64,000 nt of DNA from Deltaproteobacteria bacterium (lineage in GTDB: Bacteria; Myxococcota_A; Polyangia; Polyangiales; Polyangiaceae), in contig JACRCQ010000030.1 in NCBI GenBank assembly GCA_016218915.1, positions 62,001 to 126,000 of the forward strand. Reading direction: 5' to 3'. The notes below the pieces were generated by a model. It saw nothing but the letters and a program-made list of their open reading frames with translations. It had not been told where the DNA came from and ran no database searches. The translations under genes were made by a program, and so were the position numbers. Shown piece after piece: positions 52,883 through 61,647 of this stretch. How positions within the stretch are numbered: position 1 is the first letter of the stretch; every line of letters begins with the position of its first letter.

Positions 52883-53790
52883 GGGCGCGTCTCGTTGCCG
52901 CAGGGGCGATGGCTGCGCTTGCGCTCGCTGCGCAGGATTCCGCGGCAGGGGACGATGCGCAGGTCGAAGCGGCCTCAGCTTCGGATGCTGGCGACCTGCG
53001 CGACGCAGTGCCCCAGGGCGCCCTCGAGACTGTCCCTGTGGTCTCCGGAATGAGCCTGCGGCTCACTGCTCCGCGCGAGTGGATGTCTACCAAGCAGATC
53101 GACACGTCGTTCATCGACCTCAGCGGTCTTACGGGTGCGCGTGTGGTGCTTGCCCGCTCGTGGGTGGCGCCCAAGCCCGGCACGCCCGAGACCGGACGCG
53201 TGTACGCAGACTCCATGTTGCTGGTTTGTGTCGAAGCTCCAGCGGCAGAGTGGGCGCCTGGCATGGAGGATCTGGTCTTTGATCGCATGAACCAGATGGC
53301 GCGCGAAGAGCTGAGCCGTCATGCATCCCTCGACAACTTCGACGCAGCACCGCCGCACCATCTGGAGACGCACTACAAGCAGACGTTCAAGGCACACGGC
53401 GAGCTCGGCGAAGGGCACAGCAAGGGCCAGGTCCGGGAGCTTCATGAGGACCGGCCGGATCGTCCGCACAACCACGCGCGCAACGTCGGCGCGCACATCC
53501 TCACCGTCCCCGCAGGAACGCAGCAGATGGTCGCTTGCACCCTGTCGTGCGGCGAAACCGAGCGTCCGGACCAGAAGAGCTTCGCGTGCGACGCCTCGGT
53601 CGCGAGCTTCGAGCCTCTGGGAGACCTGTCGAGCGAGCCTTCGGTCACGACCCTCGGCAAGTTCCTCGTAGGAATCCGTCGACATCCGCTGAGCGGTGTG
53701 GGGATCGTGCTCGGGCTGGTCATGATCGTTGCCGGGATCGCGCTTGCAACGCGCGCGCTGATGCACCAGCTCAGCCGTCCGGCAGCGTAG
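52879..53790 (+). CDS. Exported membrane-anchored protein of unknown function
   Basis: This is a 303-residue protein with a probable signal peptide at residues 1-22, an Ala/Asp-rich linker and a soluble domain of about 50-265. A C-terminal membrane segment (about 277-297) is followed by a short tail. The soluble domain carries three cysteines (LLVCVEAP, VACTLSCGE) and a His-rich middle (HASLDNFDAAPPHHLETHYK). No known family comes to mind. The GTG start overlaps the merR stop by four bases. Orientation would be periplasmic with a C-terminal anchor. Confidence 0.7.
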   Translation: MRARLVAAGAMAALALAAQDSAAGDDAQVEAASASDAGDLRDAVPQGALETVPVVSGMSLRLTAPREWMSTKQIDTSFIDLSGLTGARVVLARSWVAPKPGTPETGRVYADSMLLVCVEAPAAEWAPGMEDLVFDRMNQMAREELSRHASLDNFDAAPPHHLETHYKQTFKAHGELGEGHSKGQVRELHEDRPDRPHNHARNVGAHILTVPAGTQQMVACTLSCGETERPDQKSFACDASVASFEPLGDLSSEPSVTTLGKFLVGIRRHPLSGVGIVLGLVMIVAGIALATRALMHQLSRPAA

Positions 53791-53792
53791 CC

Positions 53793-54512
53793 TCAGTGCA
53801 TGCGGATGGCCCAGGCGAGCCTGGAGACCTGACGGATGACCGCGGGAACGCGCTTGAAGAGCTTGATCGAAGGGGGGCGCTTCTCGATGACGCGCACCGG
53901 GATCTCGCGGATCGAGACGCCCGCACGGTAGGCACGGATCACGAACTCGCTGGCAAAGACGTCTTTGTCGACCACGCAGGCGTTGACGATGGAAAGCAGC
54001 GGCTCACGACGGAAGGCCTTGAGCCCGTGCGTGTCTGTGCCGCGGAACCCGAGGGTGACTCGAAGCAGCCCGTTGTAGGCGCGGCTTGCGAAGTTGCGGG
54101 TCCAGGGACGCTCGTCGCTGGAGCCTTCGAGCAGCTTGGAGCCGATCACGAGGTCAGCTTCGCGGCTCTCGAGGATTGCCACGGCAGCCTTGTGGAACTC
54201 CGCATCGCACAGATCGATCTCGTCGCAGATGACCAGGGCGCCGCGCGCTTCGAGGATGCCCCGCCGAAGCGCCTTGCCGTAGTTGGGCTCTCCCAGGGAG
54301 AAGGCGCGGACGTCAGGGTACTTCGCAGCCAGCTGGGTGGCGATCTCCACGGTGTGATCGCGCGAGCCGTTCTCGGCGATGATGATCTCGTAGCTCCATC
54401 CGAAGGGAGCGAGCCGCTCGCGCAGGTCGACGATGGCGGCGTGGAGGATCGCTTCCTCGTTGTAGACGGGGATCACGATCGAGATGAGGGGAGGGGAGTC
54501 AGATTGGCTCAT
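53793..54512 (-). CDS. Family 2 glycosyltransferase (dolichol-phosphate-mannose-synthase type)
   Basis: This 239-residue GT2 enzyme has VIPVYNEE near the N-terminus and AENGSRDHT. DEIDL at about residues 96-100 replaces the usual DXD, and LVIGSKLLEGSS follows. There is no membrane segment at the C-terminus, unlike long DPM-like synthases. It would transfer a sugar from a nucleotide donor to a lipid or glycan acceptor. Its start overlaps the stop of the FAD-dependent gene by four bases, so the two act in one sugar pathway. Confidence 0.85.
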   Translation of the reverse strand: MSQSDSPPLISIVIPVYNEEAILHAAIVDLRERLAPFGWSYEIIIAENGSRDHTVEIATQLAAKYPDVRAFSLGEPNYGKALRRGILEARGALVICDEIDLCDAEFHKAAVAILESREADLVIGSKLLEGSSDERPWTRNFASRAYNGLLRVTLGFRGTDTHGLKAFRREPLLSIVNACVVDKDVFASEFVIRAYRAGVSIREIPVRVIEKRPPSIKLFKRVPAVIRQVSRLAWAIRMH

Positions 54513-55810
54513 CGTGCAAGCTCAAGCGCCTGCGTGGCAGCGTCACGACCGAAGATCAAGCCATCTTCCATGGAGGAGTAGTTCCACCCACCGTAGCGTC
54601 CGGTGGAGATGATTCCGTGATCCAGCAGGAAGCGCTGCACCGTGGCGACCGATTCGAAGTAGTTGTGGTCAAAGACCACGTATGCGTAGTCGATTTTGCG
54701 CTTGCGGGCGAACAAGATCTGTCCGGGGTGGCTGATGAAGCCCATCTCGACCAGCCCCTCGGCGATCCCCGGGAGCGATGCCTCGAGGTCAGGCTCGGTG
54801 CGATCCGCAAGCTCGATGTAGAGCGCAGCTTTTCCCTCAGGCACGAGCGCGGAGGAGAAGTGGGAGTAGCACCCCACCCGGTAGAACGGGTAGCGCTCCT
54901 CAGGCACGTAGACCCAGTGGTAGGGCTTGCCGCAGGGCACGTCGAGCGCGGCGTCGAGATACCACAGGTGGTTGCACCGCAGGCGCTTGGAAGCTTCGCG
55001 GACCTGGTCAGGTGCATCGCTGATCAGAGCGCAGAGCTGATCGAGCGGGGCGCTCGAGATCAGGGAGCCGTAGCTGACGCTTTCGCCGTCGAACTCGATG
55101 CGCTTGCGCGAGGCATCGATGGATCTGGGCGCGCGGTTCAGCTCGATCTCGGGCAGATCGCGGGCCATGGCAGTGGTGAGCACGCCGATGCCGAGGCGAG
55201 GGTAGTAGAACTGGGTGTTGTAGCCGAGCTCCCGATCGTTGAGGCCCACAGCGCCGGCGATGACGTCCTCGAGCTTGGGCAGGGGGACGAAGCGGCTGCA
55301 CCAGTCGGCGGTGATCTCGCGCGGGTGAACGCCCCAGAGCCTGGCATTGTAGGGGATCATGAAGTGGCGGCTGAACCCCTCGCCAAAGTGCTGGAGGCAG
55401 AACTCCTCGAAGTTGGTGGGCTCAGGCGAGCCGGTGGCGAGGCGTGCCTGAAAGAAGCCGAGCAGGCATTCGTAGGCGACTTGAGGGGGCAGCCCGGCGG
55501 TATTGGCCTGGAAGGGGTAGCGCGTGTAGACGCCGTTCGACCAGATCATGGAGCGACGCTGCACGATCTGGTGGTCGTCGCCGATCCAGCGCAGCACCAG
55601 CTTGCGCATCGATTCGTCGCGAAGGTGCATCAGGTGGCCGGTGCGATCGAAGCGGAAGCCCTGGTCCTCGATCGTGATCACATGGCCGCCGGCGTGAGCG
55701 GCGCGCTCGAAGATACGGTGGTCAGCGCCGGACTGGCGCAGGTGCCAGGCAGCGGACATTCCGGTCAGGCCAGCGCCCAGGATCGCGACTCGAGTGGAAG
55801 ACGAAGACAT
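54509..55810 (-). CDS. FAD-dependent UDP-galactopyranose-mutase/protoporphyrinogen-oxidase-like protein
   Basis: This 433-residue flavoprotein has an N-terminal dinucleotide-binding motif (ILGAGLTGMSAAWHL, residues about 10-24) and FDRTGHLMHL. The blocks YTRYPFQANTAGLPP, HFGEGFSRHFMIPYNARLWG and a closing GRYGGWNYSSMEDG that cradles the flavin resemble UDP-galactopyranose mutase and related amine-oxidase-like enzymes. Such proteins make galactofuranose precursors, reorganise sugars, or act on isoprenoids. The overlap with a GT2 gene supports a sugar role, but this is inference. Confidence 0.75.
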   Translation of the reverse strand: MSSSSTRVAILGAGLTGMSAAWHLRQSGADHRIFERAAHAGGHVITIEDQGFRFDRTGHLMHLRDESMRKLVLRWIGDDHQIVQRRSMIWSNGVYTRYPFQANTAGLPPQVAYECLLGFFQARLATGSPEPTNFEEFCLQHFGEGFSRHFMIPYNARLWGVHPREITADWCSRFVPLPKLEDVIAGAVGLNDRELGYNTQFYYPRLGIGVLTTAMARDLPEIELNRAPRSIDASRKRIEFDGESVSYGSLISSAPLDQLCALISDAPDQVREASKRLRCNHLWYLDAALDVPCGKPYHWVYVPEERYPFYRVGCYSHFSSALVPEGKAALYIELADRTEPDLEASLPGIAEGLVEMGFISHPGQILFARKRKIDYAYVVFDHNYFESVATVQRFLLDHGIISTGRYGGWNYSSMEDGLIFGRDAATQALELAR

Positions 55811-55932
55811 ACCGCTCGGAAGCTAGGGAACGGAGCGCGGGTTGTAAAGAAGATGTTCCCGCCACCAAAGCCACGCGGATTGCAGAGAGCCCGTCGCCGT
55901 GACAAAGCGGAGGCCGGGCAGCGAGGTCCTTC

Positions 55933-57900
55933 ATGTCAGAACCCAGCAGGCGCACTTCGGTCACGCTCACCGGGCGCGTGCTGTACTTGACCGACGACGC
56001 TGCCGAGCTGGAGGCGCAGCTCCAAGGGCGCGTGCTCGCGTTCGACCCGGGACGCGCGCTTCTCAACAACGTGTCCACCGACGAGATCACGCCGGGCTGG
56101 GTCTACCACTACGGCGCGTCGCTCGGTCAGGACTGCCTGGTCGGCCTCCGAAGCGGAGTCGTCAAGCCGGGCAGCATCGCGGCGGGCGGCTTTGAAGTGC
56201 TGGTGGCTGCCCGCTCCATGGGCTGCGGCTCGTCGCGCGAGCAGGCTCCCTACTCCATGCTCATGGCCGGCGTGCGCGTGGTGGCTGCACGCAGCATCGA
56301 GAAGATATTCCGTCAGAACGCAGAGAACATCGGGCTTCTGACCACCACCGACACCGCGATCGTGCAGAGCCTGGAGCGCGGCGCCCAGGTGGCGATCGAG
56401 GCATTCACCCGCGGCCTGGATCCGATCAGCGCCAGCATCGTGGAGTGGGGCGGGCTGTTCGCCTACAACTCCGAGCGCATGGCCGGCAGGCTCGTGCCTC
56501 CAAGCGTCACCACCAGCGCGCGCCCCATGACCCTGTGCGAGAAGATCATTGCTGCCCATGCGGTGCGCAATGCCTCCACGCAGGAGATCGGCGTTTCGTG
56601 GGTGAAGCCAGGCGATGCGCTGTTCGTGTCCTGCGACGTCCGGTTCTCCCACGAGTACGTCACGCCCATGGCATCGGCGCTGCTCGCGGGTGCACTTGGA
56701 GAGGACGCGTCGATTGCGCGGCCCGAAACGGTGTTCACCTTCCGCGATCACCTGACCCTGCTCGATCAGGTGATTCCCGAGGCGCACGTGAGAGCCGGGT
56801 TCCAGGAGCAGGCGCGGTCGCTGGCGCGCGTGCAGGAGGGCTTTGCGAGCAAGCATCATCTTCGCCTGTACGGCGAGGTGCAGCGCGACGGCAAAGCCGC
56901 AGGCTCCGAGGCGATCTGCCACAACAAGGTCATCGAGTCGATCGCGACGCCCGGGCAGGTCGTGATCGGGACCGATTCGCACACGTGCATGGCAGGTGCG
57001 ATCGGCTGTTTTGCCTTTGGCGTGGGCGCCACGGACATGGCAGCGGCCTGGACCACGGCGGACGTGCGAATGAGCGTGCCGGAGTCGGTGAGGATCGAGC
57101 TGCACGGCCGTCTTCGCGAGGGCGTCTCTGCCAAGGACCTGATGCTGCACCTGCTCGCGCTCAGGATCTTCAAGTCAGGCGACGTCATCGGCAAGGTGAT
57201 CGAGTTCGCGGGCGATGGTCTGGAAGTGCTGTCGCTCGACGAGCGTGCCACGCTCGCGAACATGTCGGTCGAAGCCGGTGGGTTCACCGGGATCATGGAG
57301 GCTGACGAGGTCGTGGTGCAGGAGCTTGCGTCCATGCGCGGCGTGGACGCTGGGCAGCTTCGCAAGCGCATCGTCCGAGCAGATCCGGATGCCATCTACG
57401 CTGCTCGCATCGGTGTCGAGCTCCCGGGCATCGAGCCCATGGTCGCCTTGCCTGGCGATCCGCGCAACGGCGTGCCCCTGTGGGGCCTGGAGCCTGTGAA
57501 GATCGACATCGCCTATGGGGGCTCGTGCACGGGCGGCAAGCGTGCGGACATGGACATGTACGCCGAGGTTCTCAGCCGCGCGCTGGCCAAAGGCAAACGC
57601 GTGGCAGACGGCGTCTCGCTCTTCATCCAGTTCGGCTCCCAGAGCATCCGTCGATACGCCGAGCGCAAAGGCTACATCCATGTGTTCGAGAAGGTGGGGG
57701 CGCAGCTCGTGGAGCCCTCGTGCGGCGCGTGCATCGGCGCCGGACCCGGTGTGTCCGTTTCCGCGGACCAGGTCACGGTGAGCGCGATGAATCGCAACTT
57801 CCCAGGACGATCCGGACCCGGCAAGGTCTACCTCGCCAGCCCGTACGTCGTTGCAGCCAGCGCGATCATTGGCAGGATCACAACGCCCGACGAGATCTAG
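55933..57900 (+). CDS. Aconitase-family hydro-lyase with reversed domain order (LeuD-like then LeuC-like)
   Basis: This 655-residue protein joins a small swivel domain to the catalytic [4Fe-4S] part. Residues about 30-180 are LeuD-like (GCGSSREQAP, 98-107; RQNAENIGLLTTTD). Residues about 195-655 are LeuC-like, with cluster ligands Cys352 (TDSHTC), Cys597 and Cys600 (PSCGACIGAGPGV) and GRSGPG near the end. In aconitase the swivel comes last; here it comes first, and the two are one chain. The TDSHTC form matches archaeal-type isopropylmalate/homoaconitase subunits. It may hydrate isopropylmalate, homocitrate or another acid; the substrate is open. Confidence 0.83.
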   Translation: MSEPSRRTSVTLTGRVLYLTDDAAELEAQLQGRVLAFDPGRALLNNVSTDEITPGWVYHYGASLGQDCLVGLRSGVVKPGSIAAGGFEVLVAARSMGCGSSREQAPYSMLMAGVRVVAARSIEKIFRQNAENIGLLTTTDTAIVQSLERGAQVAIEAFTRGLDPISASIVEWGGLFAYNSERMAGRLVPPSVTTSARPMTLCEKIIAAHAVRNASTQEIGVSWVKPGDALFVSCDVRFSHEYVTPMASALLAGALGEDASIARPETVFTFRDHLTLLDQVIPEAHVRAGFQEQARSLARVQEGFASKHHLRLYGEVQRDGKAAGSEAICHNKVIESIATPGQVVIGTDSHTCMAGAIGCFAFGVGATDMAAAWTTADVRMSVPESVRIELHGRLREGVSAKDLMLHLLALRIFKSGDVIGKVIEFAGDGLEVLSLDERATLANMSVEAGGFTGIMEADEVVVQELASMRGVDAGQLRKRIVRADPDAIYAARIGVELPGIEPMVALPGDPRNGVPLWGLEPVKIDIAYGGSCTGGKRADMDMYAEVLSRALAKGKRVADGVSLFIQFGSQSIRRYAERKGYIHVFEKVGAQLVEPSCGACIGAGPGVSVSADQVTVSAMNRNFPGRSGPGKVYLASPYVVAASAIIGRITTPDEI

Positions 57901-57923
57901 CTTCTCGCAAGGAGACTGGGAGC

Positions 57924-59846
57924 ATGGAAAAGCGGACTACGTGCAATCGCGATTGCCCTGACTCGTGTGGCATCGTCGTGACGGTCGAGCACGGCAAGGC
58001 GGTTCGTCACGTTGGAGACCCCGCGCACGGAGTCACCCGTGGATTCCTCTGCTCCCAAGGGCGCGACTATCTCCAACGGCAGTACCACCCTGAGCGCGTG
58101 CTCTATCCGCAGCGTCGCACGCAGACCGGGTGGGAGCGGCTCTCCTGGGACGAAGCCCTGGAGCTGGCAGCGGACAAGCTGCGAAAGTGCAAGGCGGAAG
58201 CCGGGCCGCTGTCCGTGCTCGCGGTCACGTACTCGGGATTCCAGGGGCATGTGCAGAAGACGCTCGCAAAGCTCTTCTGGGCGCACTTCGGCGGGGCGAC
58301 GTCGACAGCCGGCGGGCTGAGCGTGGAGCCGATTCATGCGGCGCAGCATCGCGACTTCGGGAAAGCGTGCACCCACGCGCCGGAAGATCTGGTGCACAGC
58401 CGCGCGTTCGTGGTGTGGGGCAAGAACCTCGCGGTCACGCGCCAGCACTGGATCCCGTTCATGGATCAGGCGCGAAAGAACGGGGCGCGCACGCTCGTCA
58501 TCGACCCCATTCCCTCTGCTACCGCGCGCCGTGCAGAGCGGCACTTCGCGATCCGTCCCGGCTCGGATCGCATGCTCGCGATCGGCATTGCCAGGCTGCT
58601 TCTGGAGCGCGACGCGATCGATGCAGGGTTCGTCAGCCAGCACACGCAGGGATTCGATACCTGGCGCGCGATCGTGATGGCGCACACGCTCGATCAAGTC
58701 TCGACGGCGACCGATCTTCCGCTCTCCGCAATCGAGGAGATCGCAGAGGTGTATGCGACGGCCAAGCCGGTCTCCACGCTGATCGGGCTGGGCACCTGCT
58801 ACTGGACGCACGGCGGCGAGACCGTGCGGTTCATCGATGCGCTTGCTGCGGTCACGGGCAATCTCGGTGTGCCAGGCGGGGGCGTGAGCACGGACATCTC
58901 TTCTGGGTTGAGCGGTGAGGTGAACGTACCCGCGTCGCTGAAGCGCACGGTGCGCATGCCAGTGCTCGGAAGCGACATCCTGGCGACCCGGGACCCGGCG
59001 CTTGCCATGGGGTGGGTCGCAGGCGCCAATCCGGTCGCAGCAGCTCCGGACAGCCATCGGGTGCGCGAAGGGCTCAAATCGCTCGAGTTCCTGGTGGTCG
59101 TGGATCAATTCATGACCGCGACGGCTGAGCAGGCCTCGCTCTTCCTGCCCTGCACGACGTACCTGGAGGCAGACGACGTGGTCACGTCGTATGGGCATCA
59201 CTGGGTGGGGCTCACGCGCAAGGTCGTGGAGCCGTGGGGAGAGGCAAAGAGCGACGCTGAGATCTACCAGGGGCTTGCGAATCGGCTGGGATTCGGGGAT
59301 GCGCTCGATGGGAGCGCAGAGTCGTGGACGCGCAAGCTGCTGGGCACGCAGGTCGCCTACGGGGCGTTGCTGCGAGGCTCTGTGCGGCTGCCTGGCGCGC
59401 AGGATGTTCCGTTCGCAGACTTCCGGTTCGGAACGCCGTCGGGAAAGTTCGAGTTCGTGGGCGCTTGCACTTCCGTCGAGCAAGTCGACGGACTGCATCT
59501 GGTGGCGACCAAGTCGCGCAGGATGATCAACTCCCAGGCCCTGCCCGAGGATCTTCCAGAGGAGCCGGAGGCACGCGTGCACCCGTCGGTGCTTGCCGCC
59601 TGCGGCATGGTGGATGGCCAGCGAGCGATGGTGGTCAGTCCGGTGGGGAAGGTGCAAGCACTTCTGCGGGCCGACGACACCTTGCGCGGGGATGTGGTCG
59701 TGATGAATCCAGCGCGATGGAAGGGCGACTTGATCGGTGTCAACCAGCTTCGAGAGGCCAAGGTCACCGACTTGGGGTGCGGCGCAGCGATGCACGAGAC
59801 CCGGGTGCAGCTCAAGCGGATCGAGCGCGTTCAAGAATCGCTGTAG
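57924..59846 (+). CDS. Molybdopterin-dependent oxidoreductase (DMSO-reductase family)
   Basis: This 640-residue enzyme has an N-terminal [4Fe-4S] motif with Cys7, Cys11, Cys15 and Cys43 (CNRDCPDSC; RGFLC). Molybdopterin-guanine-dinucleotide domains then follow (LERVLYPQRR-like start, GKNLAVTRQHWIPF, DPIPSATARRAERHFAIRPG, GNLGVPGGGVS), and a C-terminal dinucleotide-binding domain (about 535-640). There is no Tat signal, so it is cytoplasmic. Relatives include formate dehydrogenase-, thiosulphate reductase- and acetylene hydratase-like enzymes. No iron-sulphur or membrane partner gene lies nearby. The ATG at 57924 has an AAGGAG ribosome binding site; a longer in-frame extension overlaps the aconitase gene. 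Confidence 0.85.
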   Translation: MEKRTTCNRDCPDSCGIVVTVEHGKAVRHVGDPAHGVTRGFLCSQGRDYLQRQYHPERVLYPQRRTQTGWERLSWDEALELAADKLRKCKAEAGPLSVLAVTYSGFQGHVQKTLAKLFWAHFGGATSTAGGLSVEPIHAAQHRDFGKACTHAPEDLVHSRAFVVWGKNLAVTRQHWIPFMDQARKNGARTLVIDPIPSATARRAERHFAIRPGSDRMLAIGIARLLLERDAIDAGFVSQHTQGFDTWRAIVMAHTLDQVSTATDLPLSAIEEIAEVYATAKPVSTLIGLGTCYWTHGGETVRFIDALAAVTGNLGVPGGGVSTDISSGLSGEVNVPASLKRTVRMPVLGSDILATRDPALAMGWVAGANPVAAAPDSHRVREGLKSLEFLVVVDQFMTATAEQASLFLPCTTYLEADDVVTSYGHHWVGLTRKVVEPWGEAKSDAEIYQGLANRLGFGDALDGSAESWTRKLLGTQVAYGALLRGSVRLPGAQDVPFADFRFGTPSGKFEFVGACTSVEQVDGLHLVATKSRRMINSQALPEDLPEEPEARVHPSVLAACGMVDGQRAMVVSPVGKVQALLRADDTLRGDVVVMNPARWKGDLIGVNQLREAKVTDLGCGAAMHETRVQLKRIERVQESL

Positions 59847-59951
59847 CCAGATTTTTTCGGCCGCGGCGATTCGGTCCAGCAGCGCGGTCAGCCGACGTCT
59901 TGCCCGCGCGCCTTGACGTGCCCGTCCCGGTTCTGTTCCTATTTCCTCGTG

Positions 59952-61631
59952 ATGAAAAGAGCACTGGTAGGGGTCGCGCTGCTGTCGGGCGCTGTGCAAG
60001 TCACCGTCGTGGCATCGGGGTGCCTCCCGTTTCTCAAGCAGGGCACCACCGAGAAGGCTCTGACGCCCGAGGAGCAGGAGCGCCGCGAGCAGGCGGGGGA
60101 GGCGGATCTGGTCAAGGCGAAGAAGACGAACACCGAGAGCGCCTACAAGCTCGTGATGAAGCGCCACCCTGATACGCGTGCCTATCATGCCGCCGCATCC
60201 GCGATCGCTGCCATGCGCGTGGAAGAGGCCAAGGTCGCGCTCTCGAAGGATGACAAGTACCGCGCCCGCGAGCTGGCAGAGGAAGCGCTCAAGACCGGCG
60301 ATGGGCAGGTGCAGGCAGCAGCAAAAGCGGTGCTCGATCAGATCGCGCAGATGCAGATCGATGCCGTGGTCAAGGCAGCGAACGACGCGCTCAAGGACGG
60401 CACGACGCCCGAGTCGTGCGCAAAGGCAACGGAGTCCCTGGCGACAGCGCTGCGAGCCGAGAAGGACCCCGACGGGCTGCGGGTCAAGCATGCGCAAGCT
60501 CTGGAGCCGGTGACCAGCTGTCTTCGTGCGCTGCTCGACGGAGCAGGTGCGCTGGAGGGAAAGGACGGCATCAAGGCCTACGCGGCGATGCGCAAGACGA
60601 TTGAAGCACCGGCTACGCGTCTCGCTGTCGGCGCCGAGGCCTCGCAGGCACTGCTCGCGAGCCTGCATGAGCAGGTGACCCGCGCGCTGCAGTCCGCGAC
60701 GCAGGCGGACATCAAAGCCAAGAAGTGGGAGAACGCCGCGACCACGATACGGGATTGGACCGAAGGCGGAGCAGCCACGCCCAAGCAGATCGAAGCGGTC
60801 AAGCAATCGGTCCGCGAAGCCGTGTCCAAGGACCTTCTCGAGCGCGGCAGGGCTGCATTGGGAAAGCCCGGCGCAGAAGCGATGCTGGCGGAGCTCGAGC
60901 GGGGCATCAAGTTCCTCGGCGCCGCTGCTCCGGAAGAGATGAAGACCCTGCAGAGCCAGATCGCAGTCTGGATTCCGTGCAACAAGCTGAAGTGCACTGC
61001 CGCGGCGAAGCCCAAGCTCATGTACACCTTCGGCGTTGCGCCGCTGCTGCCGATCACCAATCCCAGCGCGACCGAGGGGGAGAACCTGCCCACTGCCACC
61101 AAGGTGTGGGTCGTTGCCACCGCGGGCAGTCAGTCCCTGGTTGCCAAAGACGATCCGGGCGAGGCGAAGTCCCTGGGCGAGAAGCTCTCGGCCGCACGCG
61201 GCTGGGTCGCCTCCTCGTTCCTCAATGCGGAAGACACTTCGGAATGGCTTCCCGTGGGCGCGGCCCTCGAGAAGGCGCGCGTGTGGCTTCCGGTGGGCGG
61301 AGACGGCACTCCCTACATGCTCGGCATGGTGCAGTCGGTGTCAGGCAAAGAGGTGAGCGTGAAGCGCACCGAAGACAGCCAGATCGTCACGGTCAAGCGT
61401 GATGTGCTCCGCGTGGGAGTCCTGAAGCAAGGGCTCAAGGTCCTGGCCTATTGTACCGACAATCAGGCGCCGACGCCGGCGCGCTTCGAGCAGGTAGTGC
61501 AGTCCCCCTCGGGCCAGCCGATCGCGCGGGTCACGTGCCTGACCGCGGACGGCAAGGACGACAAGTCGCGTGACGAGGTGCTCGGGCGTCTGCGCTCCAA
61601 GGTGGAGTGGCTGCCGCCGCGCAAACCCTGA
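59952..61631 (+). CDS. Large helical lipoprotein of unknown function
   Basis: This 559-residue protein has a lipoprotein signal ending at VVASGC (Cys24). It then has a long Ala/Lys/Glu-rich helical region (about 35-320), including EEAKVALSKDDKYRARELAEEAL. This suggests TPR-like or coiled-coil structure. A beta-rich C-terminal part (about 330-555) has four cysteines (PCNKLKC, YCTDN, TCLTA). I do not recognise the family. The ATG at 59952 was chosen because the signal peptide begins there; a 13-codon upstream extension is unlikely. It stands alone, convergent with the stalked lipoprotein (16 bases between stops). Confidence 0.75.
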   Translation: MKRALVGVALLSGAVQVTVVASGCLPFLKQGTTEKALTPEEQERREQAGEADLVKAKKTNTESAYKLVMKRHPDTRAYHAAASAIAAMRVEEAKVALSKDDKYRARELAEEALKTGDGQVQAAAKAVLDQIAQMQIDAVVKAANDALKDGTTPESCAKATESLATALRAEKDPDGLRVKHAQALEPVTSCLRALLDGAGALEGKDGIKAYAAMRKTIEAPATRLAVGAEASQALLASLHEQVTRALQSATQADIKAKKWENAATTIRDWTEGGAATPKQIEAVKQSVREAVSKDLLERGRAALGKPGAEAMLAELERGIKFLGAAAPEEMKTLQSQIAVWIPCNKLKCTAAAKPKLMYTFGVAPLLPITNPSATEGENLPTATKVWVVATAGSQSLVAKDDPGEAKSLGEKLSAARGWVASSFLNAEDTSEWLPVGAALEKARVWLPVGGDGTPYMLGMVQSVSGKEVSVKRTEDSQIVTVKRDVLRVGVLKQGLKVLAYCTDNQAPTPARFEQVVQSPSGQPIARVTCLTADGKDDKSRDEVLGRLRSKVEWLPPRKP

Positions 61632-61647
61632 AGGGGCCGCCCGCGAT

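Noticed and set aside
57480..57923. In-frame extension of the molybdopterin enzyme upstream
   Set aside because: It overlaps the aconitase-family gene and is Arg-rich shadow sequence; the iron-sulphur motif begins right after the ATG at 57924.
59835..59872. Inverted repeat with a T run after the molybdopterin enzyme gene
   Set aside because: The T run lies inside a 24-base loop rather than after the stem, so it does not look like an intrinsic terminator.
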